A DNA stretch of 56,543 bases, from positions 1 through 56,543 of the forward strand of contig JAZOOX010000054.1 in the NCBI GenBank assembly GCA_045655245.1. The letters are read 5' to 3'. This stretch comes from RGIG8785 sp045655245 (GTDB lineage Bacteria > Bacillota > Clostridia > RGIG8785). The notes below the pieces were generated by a model that had not been told where the DNA came from, ran no database searches, and was given only the letters and a program-made list of their open reading frames with translations. Every line of letters begins with the position of its first letter. The stretch's first letter is position 1. Shown here in pieces: positions 41,190 through 50,009 of this stretch. Position numbers and translations under genes: made by a program.

Positions 41190-41217
41190 AAAGAAGGCTG
41201 ACAAAACGTCAGCCTTC
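41190..41217 (-). terminator. probable terminator after the P-loop gene
   Basis: AAGGCTGAC and GTCAGCCTT form a stem around a 5-nt loop on the minus strand, followed by CTTTATTATC. The T run is interrupted, so some read-through into thrC is possible. Confidence 0.65.
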
Positions 41218-41222
41218 CCTTC

Positions 41223-41630
41223 TTACAGATAAGATTTAATTTTCGAAGTGGCTTTCGACTGATCCTCAGACAGCGTGATGGTGAAATCGACACTAAACTT
41301 TTCAGAAACTGCATCCAGTTCCTCGAAAAATGCATCCAGTTCTTCAATCTCTCCGGGAGCAATTTTTAAAATGCTATCGATGAAAATGTGAGTGATGTCG
41401 AAGTTCTGAGAAATAACGCCACACAGGAAACCAAGCATCATATCCAGATCTAAAATCTTAAAATGATTGATTTCTACCAAACGAACTTCAGGCTTTAAAT
41501 CATATACAAAACGCTTGTCACGGCCAATGCAAACAACCGAACCTTTTTCGTTGTTCAGTGCTTCGTTTACGGTGTCGACCAAAACTCTCGTTTTGCCGCT
41601 GCCCTGAGGTCCCATGATAACTTTAATCAT
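41223..41630 (-). CDS. small P-loop ATP-binding protein
   Basis: The 135-residue protein begins with a Walker A motif (GPQGSGKTR, residues 7-15). A Walker-B-like segment (THIFIDSILKI, about 80-90) follows, and the rest is acidic. Similar short proteins in Clostridia are sometimes labelled PilT-like, which is not supported here since the hexamer-forming PilT domains are missing. It has its own promoter overlapping the end of pgi and a probable terminator. Function unknown. Confidence 0.65.
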   Translation of the reverse strand: MIKVIMGPQGSGKTRVLVDTVNEALNNEKGSVVCIGRDKRFVYDLKPEVRLVEINHFKILDLDMMLGFLCGVISQNFDITHIFIDSILKIAPGEIEELDAFFEELDAVSEKFSVDFTITLSEDQSKATSKIKSYL

Positions 41631-41671
41631 AAAAATGCACTTCCCCTCTAATGTATTGTACTACTGTACTT

Positions 41672-41700
41672 ATTATAGCACAGTTTCCCCGCTATTGCAA
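41672..41700 (-). promoter_or_regulatory. promoter of the P-loop gene
   Basis: On the minus strand TTGCAA (41700-41695) and TATAAT (41677-41672) are 17 bp apart, just after the pgi stop. Confidence 0.8.
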
Positions 41701-41702
41701 GA

Positions 41703-43040
41703 TTATTTTAGACGTTTTTCCAATTCTTTTCTAAGCTCTTCGTAGCCGGGCTTATTCAGTAAAGCGAACATATTCTTCTTGTATGCTTCAACGCCGGGTT
41801 GGTTGAAGGGGTTTACACCCAACAAGTAGCCACTGATACCACAAGCACGTTCAAAGAAATATGCCAATGCACCTGCATGGAACTCATCCATCGCATCGAT
41901 GTCAATGACCAAGTTCGGAACACCACCGTCAATGTGCGCCAAAAGCGTACCTTGATAAGCCTGCTGGTTGACATAGCTCATTTTTTGTCCTGCGAGGTAG
42001 TTCAAACCGTCCAAATCCGCCTCGTCTTTTTCAATCATCCATTCGTGTTGAGGCATATTGACGTGAATAACAGTCTCGAAAATATTGCGGATACCGTCTT
42101 GAATATACTGCCCCATCGAGTGCAGGTCAGTAGAGAAATTAACAGATGCAGGGAAAATACCCTTCTGATCTTTACCCTCGCTCTCGCCGTAAAGCTGTTT
42201 CCACCATTCGGACAGATACTGCAGATTGGGCTCATAGTTTACCAAGATTTCGGTGGTCTTGTTCTTGCGATAAAGAGCGTTTCTCGCAGCCGCATAGCGG
42301 TAGCAATCATTGGAAGCCAAATCGGGATTGGAGTATTCCTTCTTTGCCCACTGAGCGCCCTCCATCATCTTGTCAATATCAGCACCGCTGACAGCAATCG
42401 GGAGCAAACCGACTGCGGTCAAAACAGAATAACGACCTCCGACATCGTCCGGAATAACAAAAGTCTCGTACCCTTCGTCGGTTGCCATCTTCTTCAGGGC
42501 GCCACGGGCACTATCGGTAGTGGCATAAATACGTTCACGGGCACCTTCCTTGCCGTACTTTTCTTCCAAAATCTTCTTAAATACACGGAAAGCGATTGCA
42601 GGTTCGGTGGTGGTACCGGACTTGGAGATAACATTTACCGAGAAGTCAGTATCCTTTACCAACTCAACCAGTTCAGCCAAATATCCGGAGCTGATGTTGT
42701 TTCCTGCATAATAAATGCGGGGAGTGTCCTTTTTCTTTTCGTTATAGAAAGGCGAATGCAGCATCTCGATCATAGCGCGTGCGCCTAAGTAAGAGCCGCC
42801 GATACCGACAACGATCAACACCTCGGACTGTTCCCGAATTTTGGCAGCAGCTTTTTTGATTCTTGCAAATTCTTCTTTATCGTAATCTTCTGGCAAGTTC
42901 ACCCAACCCAAGAAATCATTACCCAGACCCGTCTTTTCTTCCAGCATATCGTGTGCGACACGAACCATACCGGAAAGGGCGGTTACCTCCTCGGCGGACA
43001 TAAACTGTTCTGCATTTTGAAGCGAAACTCGAATACTCAT
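41703..43040 (-). CDS. pgi: glucose-6-phosphate isomerase
   Basis: The 445-residue enzyme interconverts glucose-6-phosphate and fructose-6-phosphate. The signatures VVGIGGSYLGARA (about 77-89), ISKSGTTTEPAIAFR (about 138-152) and GQKMSYVNQQAYQGT near the C-terminus are present. Length fits the short Firmicute form. A promoter lies directly upstream and AGGAGG precedes the start. Confidence 0.97.
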   Translation of the reverse strand: MSIRVSLQNAEQFMSAEEVTALSGMVRVAHDMLEEKTGLGNDFLGWVNLPEDYDKEEFARIKKAAAKIREQSEVLIVVGIGGSYLGARAMIEMLHSPFYNEKKKDTPRIYYAGNNISSGYLAELVELVKDTDFSVNVISKSGTTTEPAIAFRVFKKILEEKYGKEGARERIYATTDSARGALKKMATDEGYETFVIPDDVGGRYSVLTAVGLLPIAVSGADIDKMMEGAQWAKKEYSNPDLASNDCYRYAAARNALYRKNKTTEILVNYEPNLQYLSEWWKQLYGESEGKDQKGIFPASVNFSTDLHSMGQYIQDGIRNIFETVIHVNMPQHEWMIEKDEADLDGLNYLAGQKMSYVNQQAYQGTLLAHIDGGVPNLVIDIDAMDEFHAGALAYFFERACGISGYLLGVNPFNQPGVEAYKKNMFALLNKPGYEELRKELEKRLK

Positions 43041-43073
43041 ACTTGCTTTTCCTCCTAATTGTTTATTGATGCT

Positions 43074-43102
43074 ATTGTACTATATAAAAGTTAAAAAATC
43101 AA
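43074..43102 (-). promoter_or_regulatory. pgi promoter
   Basis: On the minus strand TTGATT (43102-43097) and TACAAT (43079-43074) are 17 bp apart. Confidence 0.75.
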
Positions 43103-43133
43103 GATTTCTAACAAAGAAATACAAAATATTAGC

Positions 43134-43174
43134 AAAAAAATCGTGTAAGCAGAGCAAACGCCCCACCTACACGA
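43134..43174 (-). terminator. terminator after the DUF1846 gene
   Basis: On the minus strand CGTGTAGGTGGGGC pairs, with several G-U pairs, with GCTCTGCTTACACG around a 4-nt loop, and a run of seven T follows. It begins just after the stop. Confidence 0.85.
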
Positions 43175-43179
43175 AAGGA

Positions 43180-44661
43180 TTATTTGTGATACAGCTTTTT
43201 GGTTTGATAACGAGGTTCACAGGTCAGTTGAATCCCCAGTTTTTTGAACACATTCTCGTCCACGCTCGACAAAATCACAGAGGAATGTGCCTGACAACCT
43301 GCGAGGGCAGACAAGCTCTTCATCGCCTTTTCCGCATTTTTATCTGTCGAAGCACAAATAGACAGTGCAATCAGGATCTCATCGCTATGAAGTCGCGGAT
43401 TATGGTTGCCCATATGTTGCACCTTCAGCGTTTGGATCGGCTCGATTGCCGTAGGCGAAATCAAAAGCTGCTCATGAGGAATACCGCTCAATTCCTTTAA
43501 TGCATTTAAAAGAACCGCTGCGGATGCGCCCAAGAACGAAGAAGTTTTGCCCGTCACAATCCGGCCGTCATCCAACTGAATCGAAACCGCAGGCGCTCCT
43601 GTTTCGTCCGCACGCTTTAAAGCGGCGTCGATAACAGGTCTGTCAGCCTTACTGATTCCAAGCTGACCCATGATCAATTCCAGTTTATAAACTTCGTTTT
43701 GTTCTGCAAGACCCATTCTCTGTGCACAGCAAACTTGGTAATAGCGACGGATGATCTCCTGTTTCGAAGCGGCGCAAACTGCCTCATCGTCGGTGATACA
43801 ATACCCCGCCATGTTAACACCCATATCCGTGGGGCTCTTATAAGGAGATTCGCCGTAAATGCGTTCAAAAATCGCGTGCAACAGCGGGAACACCTCAACA
43901 TCACGGTTATAGTTAACTGTCTTTAAGTCATAAGCCTCCAAATGATACGGGTCAATCATATTCAAATCATCCAAATCGGCAGTTGCCGCCTCGTAAGCAA
44001 GGTTTACAGGATGTTTCAAGGGCAGATTCCACACAGGGAAAGTTTCAAACTTGGCATACCCCGCGCTGATACCACGCTGATAGTCGTGGTACAACTGGGA
44101 TAAACAAGTCGCCATCTTTCCGCTGCCGGGGCCGGGAGCGGTGACAATTACCAACGAGCGTTCCGTCTCGATATAATCGTTCTTGCCATATCCGTCCTCG
44201 CTGACGATCAACGGAATGTTTGACGGATAATCCGGAATGATGTAATGACGATAAACTTTTACACCTAAAGACTGTAACCGCTTTTGGAACGCATCGGCCG
44301 CCGCCTGACCTTGATACTGGGTGATAACAACACTTCCCACGTAAAGTCCGATCCCGCGGAAAGCGTCAATCAAACGCAGCGCTTCTTGATCATAGGTAAT
44401 GCCAAGGTCGCCACGTCGTTTGTTTTTCTCGATTGCATCGGCACTGATGGTAATAACAATTTCAGCCTGATCCTTCAGTTGAAGAAGCATTTTTACCTTA
44501 CTGTCGGGCTCGAACCCCGGCAAAACGCGTGAAGCATGAAAATCGTCAAAAAGTTTGCCGCCAAACTCCATATAAAGTTTGCCGCCAAATCTCGAGATGC
44601 GTTGTAAAATATTTTCAGATTGCATCTTTAGATACTTTTCGTTATCAAACCCGCGTTTCAC
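43180..44661 (-). CDS. DUF1846 family protein
   Basis: The 493-residue protein begins KRGFDNEKYLKMQSENI and contains a glycine-rich possible nucleotide loop (APGPGSGKMATCLSQLYH, about 160-177), followed by the conserved FPVWNLPLKHPVNLAYEAATADL. It is widespread in gut Firmicutes and of unknown function. GTG 44661 was chosen because AGGAGG lies seven bases upstream. A promoter and a terminator-like hairpin lie in its leader, so it may be attenuated. Confidence 0.85.
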   Translation of the reverse strand: MKRGFDNEKYLKMQSENILQRISRFGGKLYMEFGGKLFDDFHASRVLPGFEPDSKVKMLLQLKDQAEIVITISADAIEKNKRRGDLGITYDQEALRLIDAFRGIGLYVGSVVITQYQGQAAADAFQKRLQSLGVKVYRHYIIPDYPSNIPLIVSEDGYGKNDYIETERSLVIVTAPGPGSGKMATCLSQLYHDYQRGISAGYAKFETFPVWNLPLKHPVNLAYEAATADLDDLNMIDPYHLEAYDLKTVNYNRDVEVFPLLHAIFERIYGESPYKSPTDMGVNMAGYCITDDEAVCAASKQEIIRRYYQVCCAQRMGLAEQNEVYKLELIMGQLGISKADRPVIDAALKRADETGAPAVSIQLDDGRIVTGKTSSFLGASAAVLLNALKELSGIPHEQLLISPTAIEPIQTLKVQHMGNHNPRLHSDEILIALSICASTDKNAEKAMKSLSALAGCQAHSSVILSSVDENVFKKLGIQLTCEPRYQTKKLYHK

Positions 44662-44689
44662 AGCATAGCCTCCTAAAAACAAAATAATG

Positions 44690-44717
44690 AAAGAAGCGTC
44701 CCGGGCGGAGACGCTTC
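44690..44717 (-). terminator. hairpin with T-rich tail in the DUF1846 leader
   Basis: GAAGCGTC pairs with GACGCTTC around a 9-nt loop, followed by TTTCATTATTTT on the minus strand. It could end mgsA transcripts, but it also lies downstream of the DUF1846 promoter and before the ribosome binding site, so it may be an attenuator. Confidence 0.6.
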
Positions 44718-44743
44718 CTATGGCTGAAAAAAGTGCCCTTCAT

Positions 44744-44772
44744 ACTATATCATAGCCACATGGAAAAATCAA
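44744..44772 (-). promoter_or_regulatory. promoter of the DUF1846 gene
   Basis: On the minus strand TTGATT (44772-44767) and TATAGT (44749-44744) are 17 bp apart, between mgsA and the leader hairpin. Confidence 0.7.
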
Positions 44773-44796
44773 GTATGTTTTCGTATCATTTCGACA

Positions 44797-45201
44797 TTAT
44801 TTTTTGGGGTTTACAATATCACGCCAATCCAAGTCGCCCCGTTCAAGGCCGTGAATCAACACCTCGGCGGTAGCAATATTCGTTGCCAAGGGAACGTTAT
44901 GCATATCGCACAAACGGAACAAAGCGGAAATATCAGGTTCCTGCGGTGCGACAGTCAGCGGGTCTCTAAAAAACAAAACCAGGTCAATTTCATTATAGGC
45001 GATACGCGCGCCTATCTGTTGGTCGCCGCCCTGCGGTCCCGACAAAAAGAGTTTAACATCAAGGTCGGTTGCATCCATTACCATACTCCCCGTTGTCGCA
45101 GTAGCACAAAGGGTGTGTTTCTTTAAAATCGCACTGTACGCAATACAGAATTGGATCATTAATTCTTTCTTTTTATCATGAGCAATCAAAGCGATGTTCA
45201 T
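44797..45201 (-). CDS. mgsA: methylglyoxal synthase
   Basis: The 134-residue enzyme converts dihydroxyacetone phosphate to methylglyoxal, a bypass that frees phosphate. It has IALIAHDKKK at the N-terminus, SGPQGGDQQIGARIA with the catalytic aspartate region, and FFRDPLT. Length is normal. AAAGGAGGAG precedes the start, 23 bases after minD, so it is the last gene of the mre-min block. Confidence 0.96.
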   Translation of the reverse strand: MNIALIAHDKKKELMIQFCIAYSAILKKHTLCATATTGSMVMDATDLDVKLFLSGPQGGDQQIGARIAYNEIDLVLFFRDPLTVAPQEPDISALFRLCDMHNVPLATNIATAEVLIHGLERGDLDWRDIVNPKK

Positions 45202-45223
45202 TGTTTTTCTCCTCCTTTGTACG

Positions 45224-46021
45224 TCAGCCGTTATGTCCGAAGAAGTGTTTTTTATGTTTCCAAAACCGTTCTTTTTCTAACAGACGGAGCATCGGGACCG
45301 ATTCACCGAGCAGCCGCCGCGCCACGTTTTGATAGGCACGCCACGCGATAGAGCGTTTTCGTTCAGAAAGCAGATTCCCGTGGTTGGCGCAAATCAAAAC
45401 ATCATCCTCATCCGGAATAACGCCGATAACCGGCACTGAAAGTGCCGACACCATATCCAACGGATTGAGCATATCGCCGCTTTTAACCAAGGAGATACGC
45501 ACACGGTTAATTAAAAGGGAGATGTTTTTCTTCTCATTTTCTTCTAAAAGACCCACAATGCGATCGGCGTCGCGTACCGAAACCATTTCGGGCGTTGCCA
45601 CAACAATCACGCGGTCTGCAGAAGCAACGGCATTCCGAAATCCTTTTTCAATGCCCGCAGGAGAATCCACTAAAATATAGTCATAGTCCTCTTTCAGTAA
45701 ATCACACAGGATGGAAAAACGTTGGGGCGAAAATGCACTCTGATCCCGCATCTGTGCCGCAGGTAATAAGTAAAGTCCCGGAACACGGGTATCTGCGATA
45801 ATCGCCTGTTCAGGGGAGCAGACCCCCTCCATTACATCCACCAAATCGTAAATCACACGGTCTTCTGCGCCAAGAACAACATCCAGGTTTCGAAGTCCAA
45901 GGTCGGTATCTATCATCAACACTTTCTTCTTTTGTAAGGCGAGTGCAACACCAAGGTTTGCGGTAGTGGTTGTTTTTCCAACGCCGCCTTTCCCTGATGT
46001 AACTACAATTATTTCGGACAT
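45224..46021 (-). CDS. minD: septum site-determining ATPase MinD
   Basis: The 265-residue ParA-type ATPase has the deviant Walker A GKGGVGKTTTTANLG (about 10-24), VDSPAGIEKGF and a C-terminal basic amphipathic tail (about 245-265) suited to membrane binding. It positions the division site. No minC or minE is in the window. It lies directly behind mrdA, an arrangement found in many Clostridia as mreBCD-mrdA-minCD. Confidence 0.95.
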   Translation of the reverse strand: MSEIIVVTSGKGGVGKTTTTANLGVALALQKKKVLMIDTDLGLRNLDVVLGAEDRVIYDLVDVMEGVCSPEQAIIADTRVPGLYLLPAAQMRDQSAFSPQRFSILCDLLKEDYDYILVDSPAGIEKGFRNAVASADRVIVVATPEMVSVRDADRIVGLLEENEKKNISLLINRVRISLVKSGDMLNPLDMVSALSVPVIGVIPDEDDVLICANHGNLLSERKRSIAWRAYQNVARRLLGESVPMLRLLEKERFWKHKKHFFGHNG

Positions 46022-46048
46022 AACCCCTCTCCTTTCTCAATGCGTTGA

Positions 46049-48079
46049 TTAATTCATTAAACGATTCTTCGAATACAGCTCCGACTCAACCGCATCATGC
46101 AAAAAGTACTCCTCAAAGACCGCTCGCGCAACGGGTGCGATAGAGCTGCCGTGCAATCCATGTTCTACAACTACCGAAACGGCAATTTGCGGGTTATCCG
46201 CAGGAGCATAGGCAACAAAAATGCCGTTGTTGCTGCCGCTTCCGTTTTCTGCAGTCCCTGTTTTTGCCGCCACTGCAATCGGAAAGTCTGAAAACGTTGC
46301 CGAAGCGGTCCCTGTTTGTGCAACCAGACGCATTCCGTTTTGAACCGCCTTTAAATTCTCGGGGCGAATATCAATACTTTCCAGCACCTTCGGGGGAAAG
46401 CTTTCTGCAATCTCGCCGTTGCTGTAATTGCGAACTTCCTTTACCAGCCGTAACTGATAGAGTGTTCCCCCGTTTGCAATTGCAGATACATAGTTTGCCA
46501 ATTGCAGGGGTGTAAAAAGATTATAGGACTGACCGATAGAAGCTTGCAAAGTATCCCCGGGATTCCAGGTCCAGCCGCGTTCTTCAGCGGATTCGAGCCC
46601 TGCCAAAACTCCGGACGCATCGCCGAGTTCAACCCCGGTGGACTTGCCGAAACCAAACTTTTTCGCATATTCGCAAATGGTCTCGATCCCCGTTTTCCGT
46701 CCGACTTCATAAAAGAAATAGTTACACGAAACTTCAAGGGCATGTGCGACATCAACCCAACCATGGGAACCGGGATAAATTGCACAAACCGGCTGGTAGT
46801 CGCGGTAAAACTTATATTTACCTTGGTCATAAATGGTTTCGTAAGGCGCAACATTACCGCTTTCAAGGGCGGCAATAGCAGTCAGCATTTTGAAGGTGGA
46901 ACCCGGTTCGTAAGTGCCTAAAAAAGCACGGTTAAACAACGGGTTTTCGGGATCGGAAATCAATTTGTTATAGTCACTTTGATAGGTATTCAGACTGTAG
47001 TCGGGATAGGATGCAACCGCCAGAATATCGCCTGAATTGACGTCGGTAACAACGACCGACCCCGCCGAACAGTCAGGGGCGCCCCCTTCTTTTAACGAAC
47101 GGATCGTCTCCTCCAAAGCCAGTTCTGCACGTTCTTGTAATCGACTGTCAAGGGTCGTAACGATATTGTTTCCCGGCGTGGGCTTTTTACTTTCCACTAC
47201 CGTCTTTAATCTGCCGTTGATGTTTTGTTCGACATTATCATAACCGTCTGCGCCCCGCAGGTACCCTTCAAACGCTTTTTCAAGACCACTTTTACCGATG
47301 ATATCGTTCATCCCGTAGCCTTTATCTTTTAAAGCGGCATATTCATCCTCGAAAATAATGCCTGTATTGCCGATCAAATGGACGGCGATATCGCCTTTTT
47401 CATAACGGCGGATTGGTTCAACAACAATGTTCACGCCGTTATATTTGTCCGTTTGTTCCTTAACGGACGTAACAACGCCCAAACCGACATCCGTAGCGAA
47501 AGTATAAGGCGTAGATGCATTAAAAGAACGGCGTTCCATCTCGTAACGCACACCGACGATACGGCGAATCAATTCAGAATCATAAGCCGAAGCAGTTATT
47601 TTATACCGTTCGCAAAGCTTTGACAAGACGGTTTTTTCATCACACGGGGGCAGATCCAATCCGGCAAAAAAACGGTCTTTTTTTGCCGCCAGATCCTCTT
47701 CGTTTTCTGCAGAAAACATGAAGGTAAACGGTTCTTTAAAAGACATTGGAAAGTTATCAATGTACTCCTGCTCTTGGCCTATAAACAGCAGTATCAGACG
47801 GCAAACCGTCTCGTTTAGTTTGTTTTCTTCTTTCACGCTCTGCAGTTGTACGGAATAACCGTTCTCGTTCGAGACCAAAGACCGTCCGTAACGGTCAAGT
47901 ATCTTACCCCGGGGGGCTTTTACGGGAACGGTTCTTAAAACACGCATTTCAGAACGAGTTTCATACGATGCGCCCTCGATAATTTGCAAACGAAACAGTG
48001 CGAAAAAACAGACGAGCAGCGCCAATACAATCATCACATTAACGAAGACCATACGGTTAAATCGGCGTTTCCGTTGCAT
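46049..48079 (-). CDS. mrdA: penicillin-binding protein 2 (elongation transpeptidase)
   Basis: The 676-residue class B penicillin-binding protein has a single membrane segment (about 10-32), a dimerisation domain and a transpeptidase domain. The active site shows SxxK as STFK in YEPGSTFKML, SCN and KTGTAENGSG. It crosslinks lateral wall peptidoglycan with MreC/MreD. A much earlier in-frame start was rejected because AGGAGGAG lies before ATG 48079, inside the mreD end. rodA is not in the window. Confidence 0.94.
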   Translation of the reverse strand: MQRKRRFNRMVFVNVMIVLALLVCFFALFRLQIIEGASYETRSEMRVLRTVPVKAPRGKILDRYGRSLVSNENGYSVQLQSVKEENKLNETVCRLILLFIGQEQEYIDNFPMSFKEPFTFMFSAENEEDLAAKKDRFFAGLDLPPCDEKTVLSKLCERYKITASAYDSELIRRIVGVRYEMERRSFNASTPYTFATDVGLGVVTSVKEQTDKYNGVNIVVEPIRRYEKGDIAVHLIGNTGIIFEDEYAALKDKGYGMNDIIGKSGLEKAFEGYLRGADGYDNVEQNINGRLKTVVESKKPTPGNNIVTTLDSRLQERAELALEETIRSLKEGGAPDCSAGSVVVTDVNSGDILAVASYPDYSLNTYQSDYNKLISDPENPLFNRAFLGTYEPGSTFKMLTAIAALESGNVAPYETIYDQGKYKFYRDYQPVCAIYPGSHGWVDVAHALEVSCNYFFYEVGRKTGIETICEYAKKFGFGKSTGVELGDASGVLAGLESAEERGWTWNPGDTLQASIGQSYNLFTPLQLANYVSAIANGGTLYQLRLVKEVRNYSNGEIAESFPPKVLESIDIRPENLKAVQNGMRLVAQTGTASATFSDFPIAVAAKTGTAENGSGSNNGIFVAYAPADNPQIAVSVVVEHGLHGSSIAPVARAVFEEYFLHDAVESELYSKNRLMN

Positions 48080-48087
48080 AACTCCTC

Positions 48088-48573
48088 CTATAAAATCGGC
48101 GTACGGCGAACGTATCGGCGAATCGGGAAAAAGAAAGCCGTCGCGATTATGGCGCTGTACAGGGTGTAAATCAAAATCATTAGAAAGAAACGGATAAACG
48201 AATACCCGTCTCCCCAAATCAACAGTGAAAGGGCATAATAAACCAAAAAGTACACAGACGAAAAGGCCGTGGTCAATAAAATTCCGTTGGTCGGTGTTTT
48301 ACTGATAACGCGATTGGATACCAAAGCAATTCCAATAGCGGCATACAAAAACAACAACGTGTTTAAAAAAGCAGGACCACCGCTAAAGGTATCCATGAAA
48401 ACGCCGCAAATCAATGCATATACACCGCCGATAATCGACCCTTCGAGCAAAGCGATTATCAACGAAAAGATCAGCAATAGGTTGGGCGCAACGGGCGGAA
48501 TCTGCAACCAGGTTGTTTGAAGTGACGTCAGCAAGACGACTGTACAGAGGTGTATCAGAACGCGTTTGATCAT
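48088..48573 (-). CDS. mreD: rod shape-determining protein MreD
   Basis: This 161-residue hydrophobic protein has about five transmembrane segments, typical for MreD, with the PVAPNLLLIFSLIIALLEGS region near the N-terminus. It acts with MreC and PBP2 in wall elongation. Its start overlaps the mreC stop by four bases. Confidence 0.92.
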   Translation of the reverse strand: MIKRVLIHLCTVVLLTSLQTTWLQIPPVAPNLLLIFSLIIALLEGSIIGGVYALICGVFMDTFSGGPAFLNTLLFLYAAIGIALVSNRVISKTPTNGILLTTAFSSVYFLVYYALSLLIWGDGYSFIRFFLMILIYTLYSAIIATAFFFPIRRYVRRTPIL

Positions 48574-49409
48574 TGGTCCGTCTCCGTGTTTAAAACAAAG
48601 ACCTGAGAAATGCGGTCAAAACCAACAACAGGCTCTAGTATTGCATAAGCCGAGCCGTCTTCCTCATCTGTAACAACCTCTTTTACAACACCAATTAAAA
48701 GTCCCTTGGGATAAACACCGCCGATACCAGATGTCTCGATATAATCGCCGACAGAAATCCCGGAGTTTTCGGCAATGAAGGTCACCTTACAAAAACCTTG
48801 TTTTTCCAGATCTGCGTCACCCTCGACCATGCAGACGTCACGGGTTCTTGCAACAAGTGCACCGGCAGCGCTGTCAGGACTGATAACCGAAATCACCTTC
48901 GACCAGTTCAGGCCAACTTCGGCTACTTGTCCCACCAGCCCGTTACTGCCCACAACAACGGGCTGATTCAAACGTATGCCCTGCACCAAACCTTTGTCGA
49001 TTGTAAACATCGAGAACCACGGTCCGGACTCCTTTGAAATCACTTCCGCACTGATGACAGAGCGTGTTGCCTCGTTTTTCTGAATCTCCAGCATATCTCG
49101 CAAGTTTTTATTCTCGTTTTCCAAATCCGCCATTGCTGCCAATTTAATATTCAATTCCAGTATCTCGTCACGGTATTCTTCGTTTTGCGCAGAAAGCTGC
49201 TTTTTACTTTGGAAATACACGGACAGATCCACAAACCAATCTCCTATTGCGGTAAATGCCTTTTGAAACGGTGCAACAACCGTTCCGCAAACTTTTTCAA
49301 GCACGCGAACAGAGCCCTGCCCCAAAGAGGCAACGGCCATCAAAACAATGATAAGCACCGTGATAATCAGCAGTGCTACAATATACTTGTTTTGAAACAA
49401 TCCTCGCAT
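48570..49409 (-). CDS. mreC: rod shape-determining protein MreC
   Basis: The 279-residue product has one membrane segment (about 10-28), a coiled coil (about 60-105) and the periplasm-side beta domain with VVGSNGLVGQVAEVG (about 150-165). It scaffolds the elongasome. ATG 49409 was chosen over an upstream TTG because GGAAGGA lies eight bases before it. mreB is not adjacent; maf lies where it would be. Confidence 0.94.
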   Translation of the reverse strand: MRGLFQNKYIVALLIITVLIIVLMAVASLGQGSVRVLEKVCGTVVAPFQKAFTAIGDWFVDLSVYFQSKKQLSAQNEEYRDEILELNIKLAAMADLENENKNLRDMLEIQKNEATRSVISAEVISKESGPWFSMFTIDKGLVQGIRLNQPVVVGSNGLVGQVAEVGLNWSKVISVISPDSAAGALVARTRDVCMVEGDADLEKQGFCKVTFIAENSGISVGDYIETSGIGGVYPKGLLIGVVKEVVTDEEDGSAYAILEPVVGFDRISQVFVLNTETDQ

Positions 49410-49424
49410 ACCCAATATCCTTCC

Positions 49425-49991
49425 TTAATCCTCAAACGAAAAATCTTCTTTTAAAACCGTCACCAAGCGACAAAGAGGCAAGCCGACCACATTATAATAA
49501 TCACCGTGGATTCCCGCAATATACCGTGCGGCACCGCCTTGAATTCCGTATGCGCCTGCCTTGTCCATCGGCTCACCGCCGGCAACATATCGGGTAATTT
49601 CCGCATCGCTCATGGTAACAAACACAACTTCGGTCGCAACTGTCTCACTGACCGTTTTCACGCCGTCAAAGACGCAAAAACCCGTATACACATAATGGGA
49701 ACGCCCGCTCAGCTTTTTAAGCATTTGCACAGCGTCGGCAGCATCTTTCGGTTTTCCCAAGACTTCGCCATCCACCGCTACAACCGTATCTGCCGCAACA
49801 ACTACTTTTCCGGGCACCGAAACCGCCTTCGCCTTTTCGGTTGCAAGACGTTTGACCAACATTTCAGGCAGCTCGTCCGATAAAGGAGTCTCATCAATTT
49901 CAGAAACCTGCACCGAAAAGGAAAATCCAAGTTGTTCTAATAACTCACGGCGTCGCGGAGAGGCAGACGCTAAAACCAGTTCCTTGTTCAA
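49425..49991 (-). CDS. maf: Maf family nucleotide pyrophosphatase
   Basis: The 188-residue enzyme hydrolyses dTTP, UTP or modified nucleotides. It has the family start LVLASASPRRRELLEQLG and the motifs VVAADTVVAVDGEVLGKP and KAGAYGIQG. It appears to start at TTG, with AAGGATG about eight bases upstream. In Bacillus, maf is also next to mreBCD. Confidence 0.93.
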   Translation of the reverse strand: MNKELVLASASPRRRELLEQLGFSFSVQVSEIDETPLSDELPEMLVKRLATEKAKAVSVPGKVVVAADTVVAVDGEVLGKPKDAADAVQMLKKLSGRSHYVYTGFCVFDGVKTVSETVATEVVFVTMSDAEITRYVAGGEPMDKAGAYGIQGGAARYIAGIHGDYYNVVGLPLCRLVTVLKEDFSFED

Positions 49992-50009
49992 AGATCATAC
50001 ATCCTTTCA

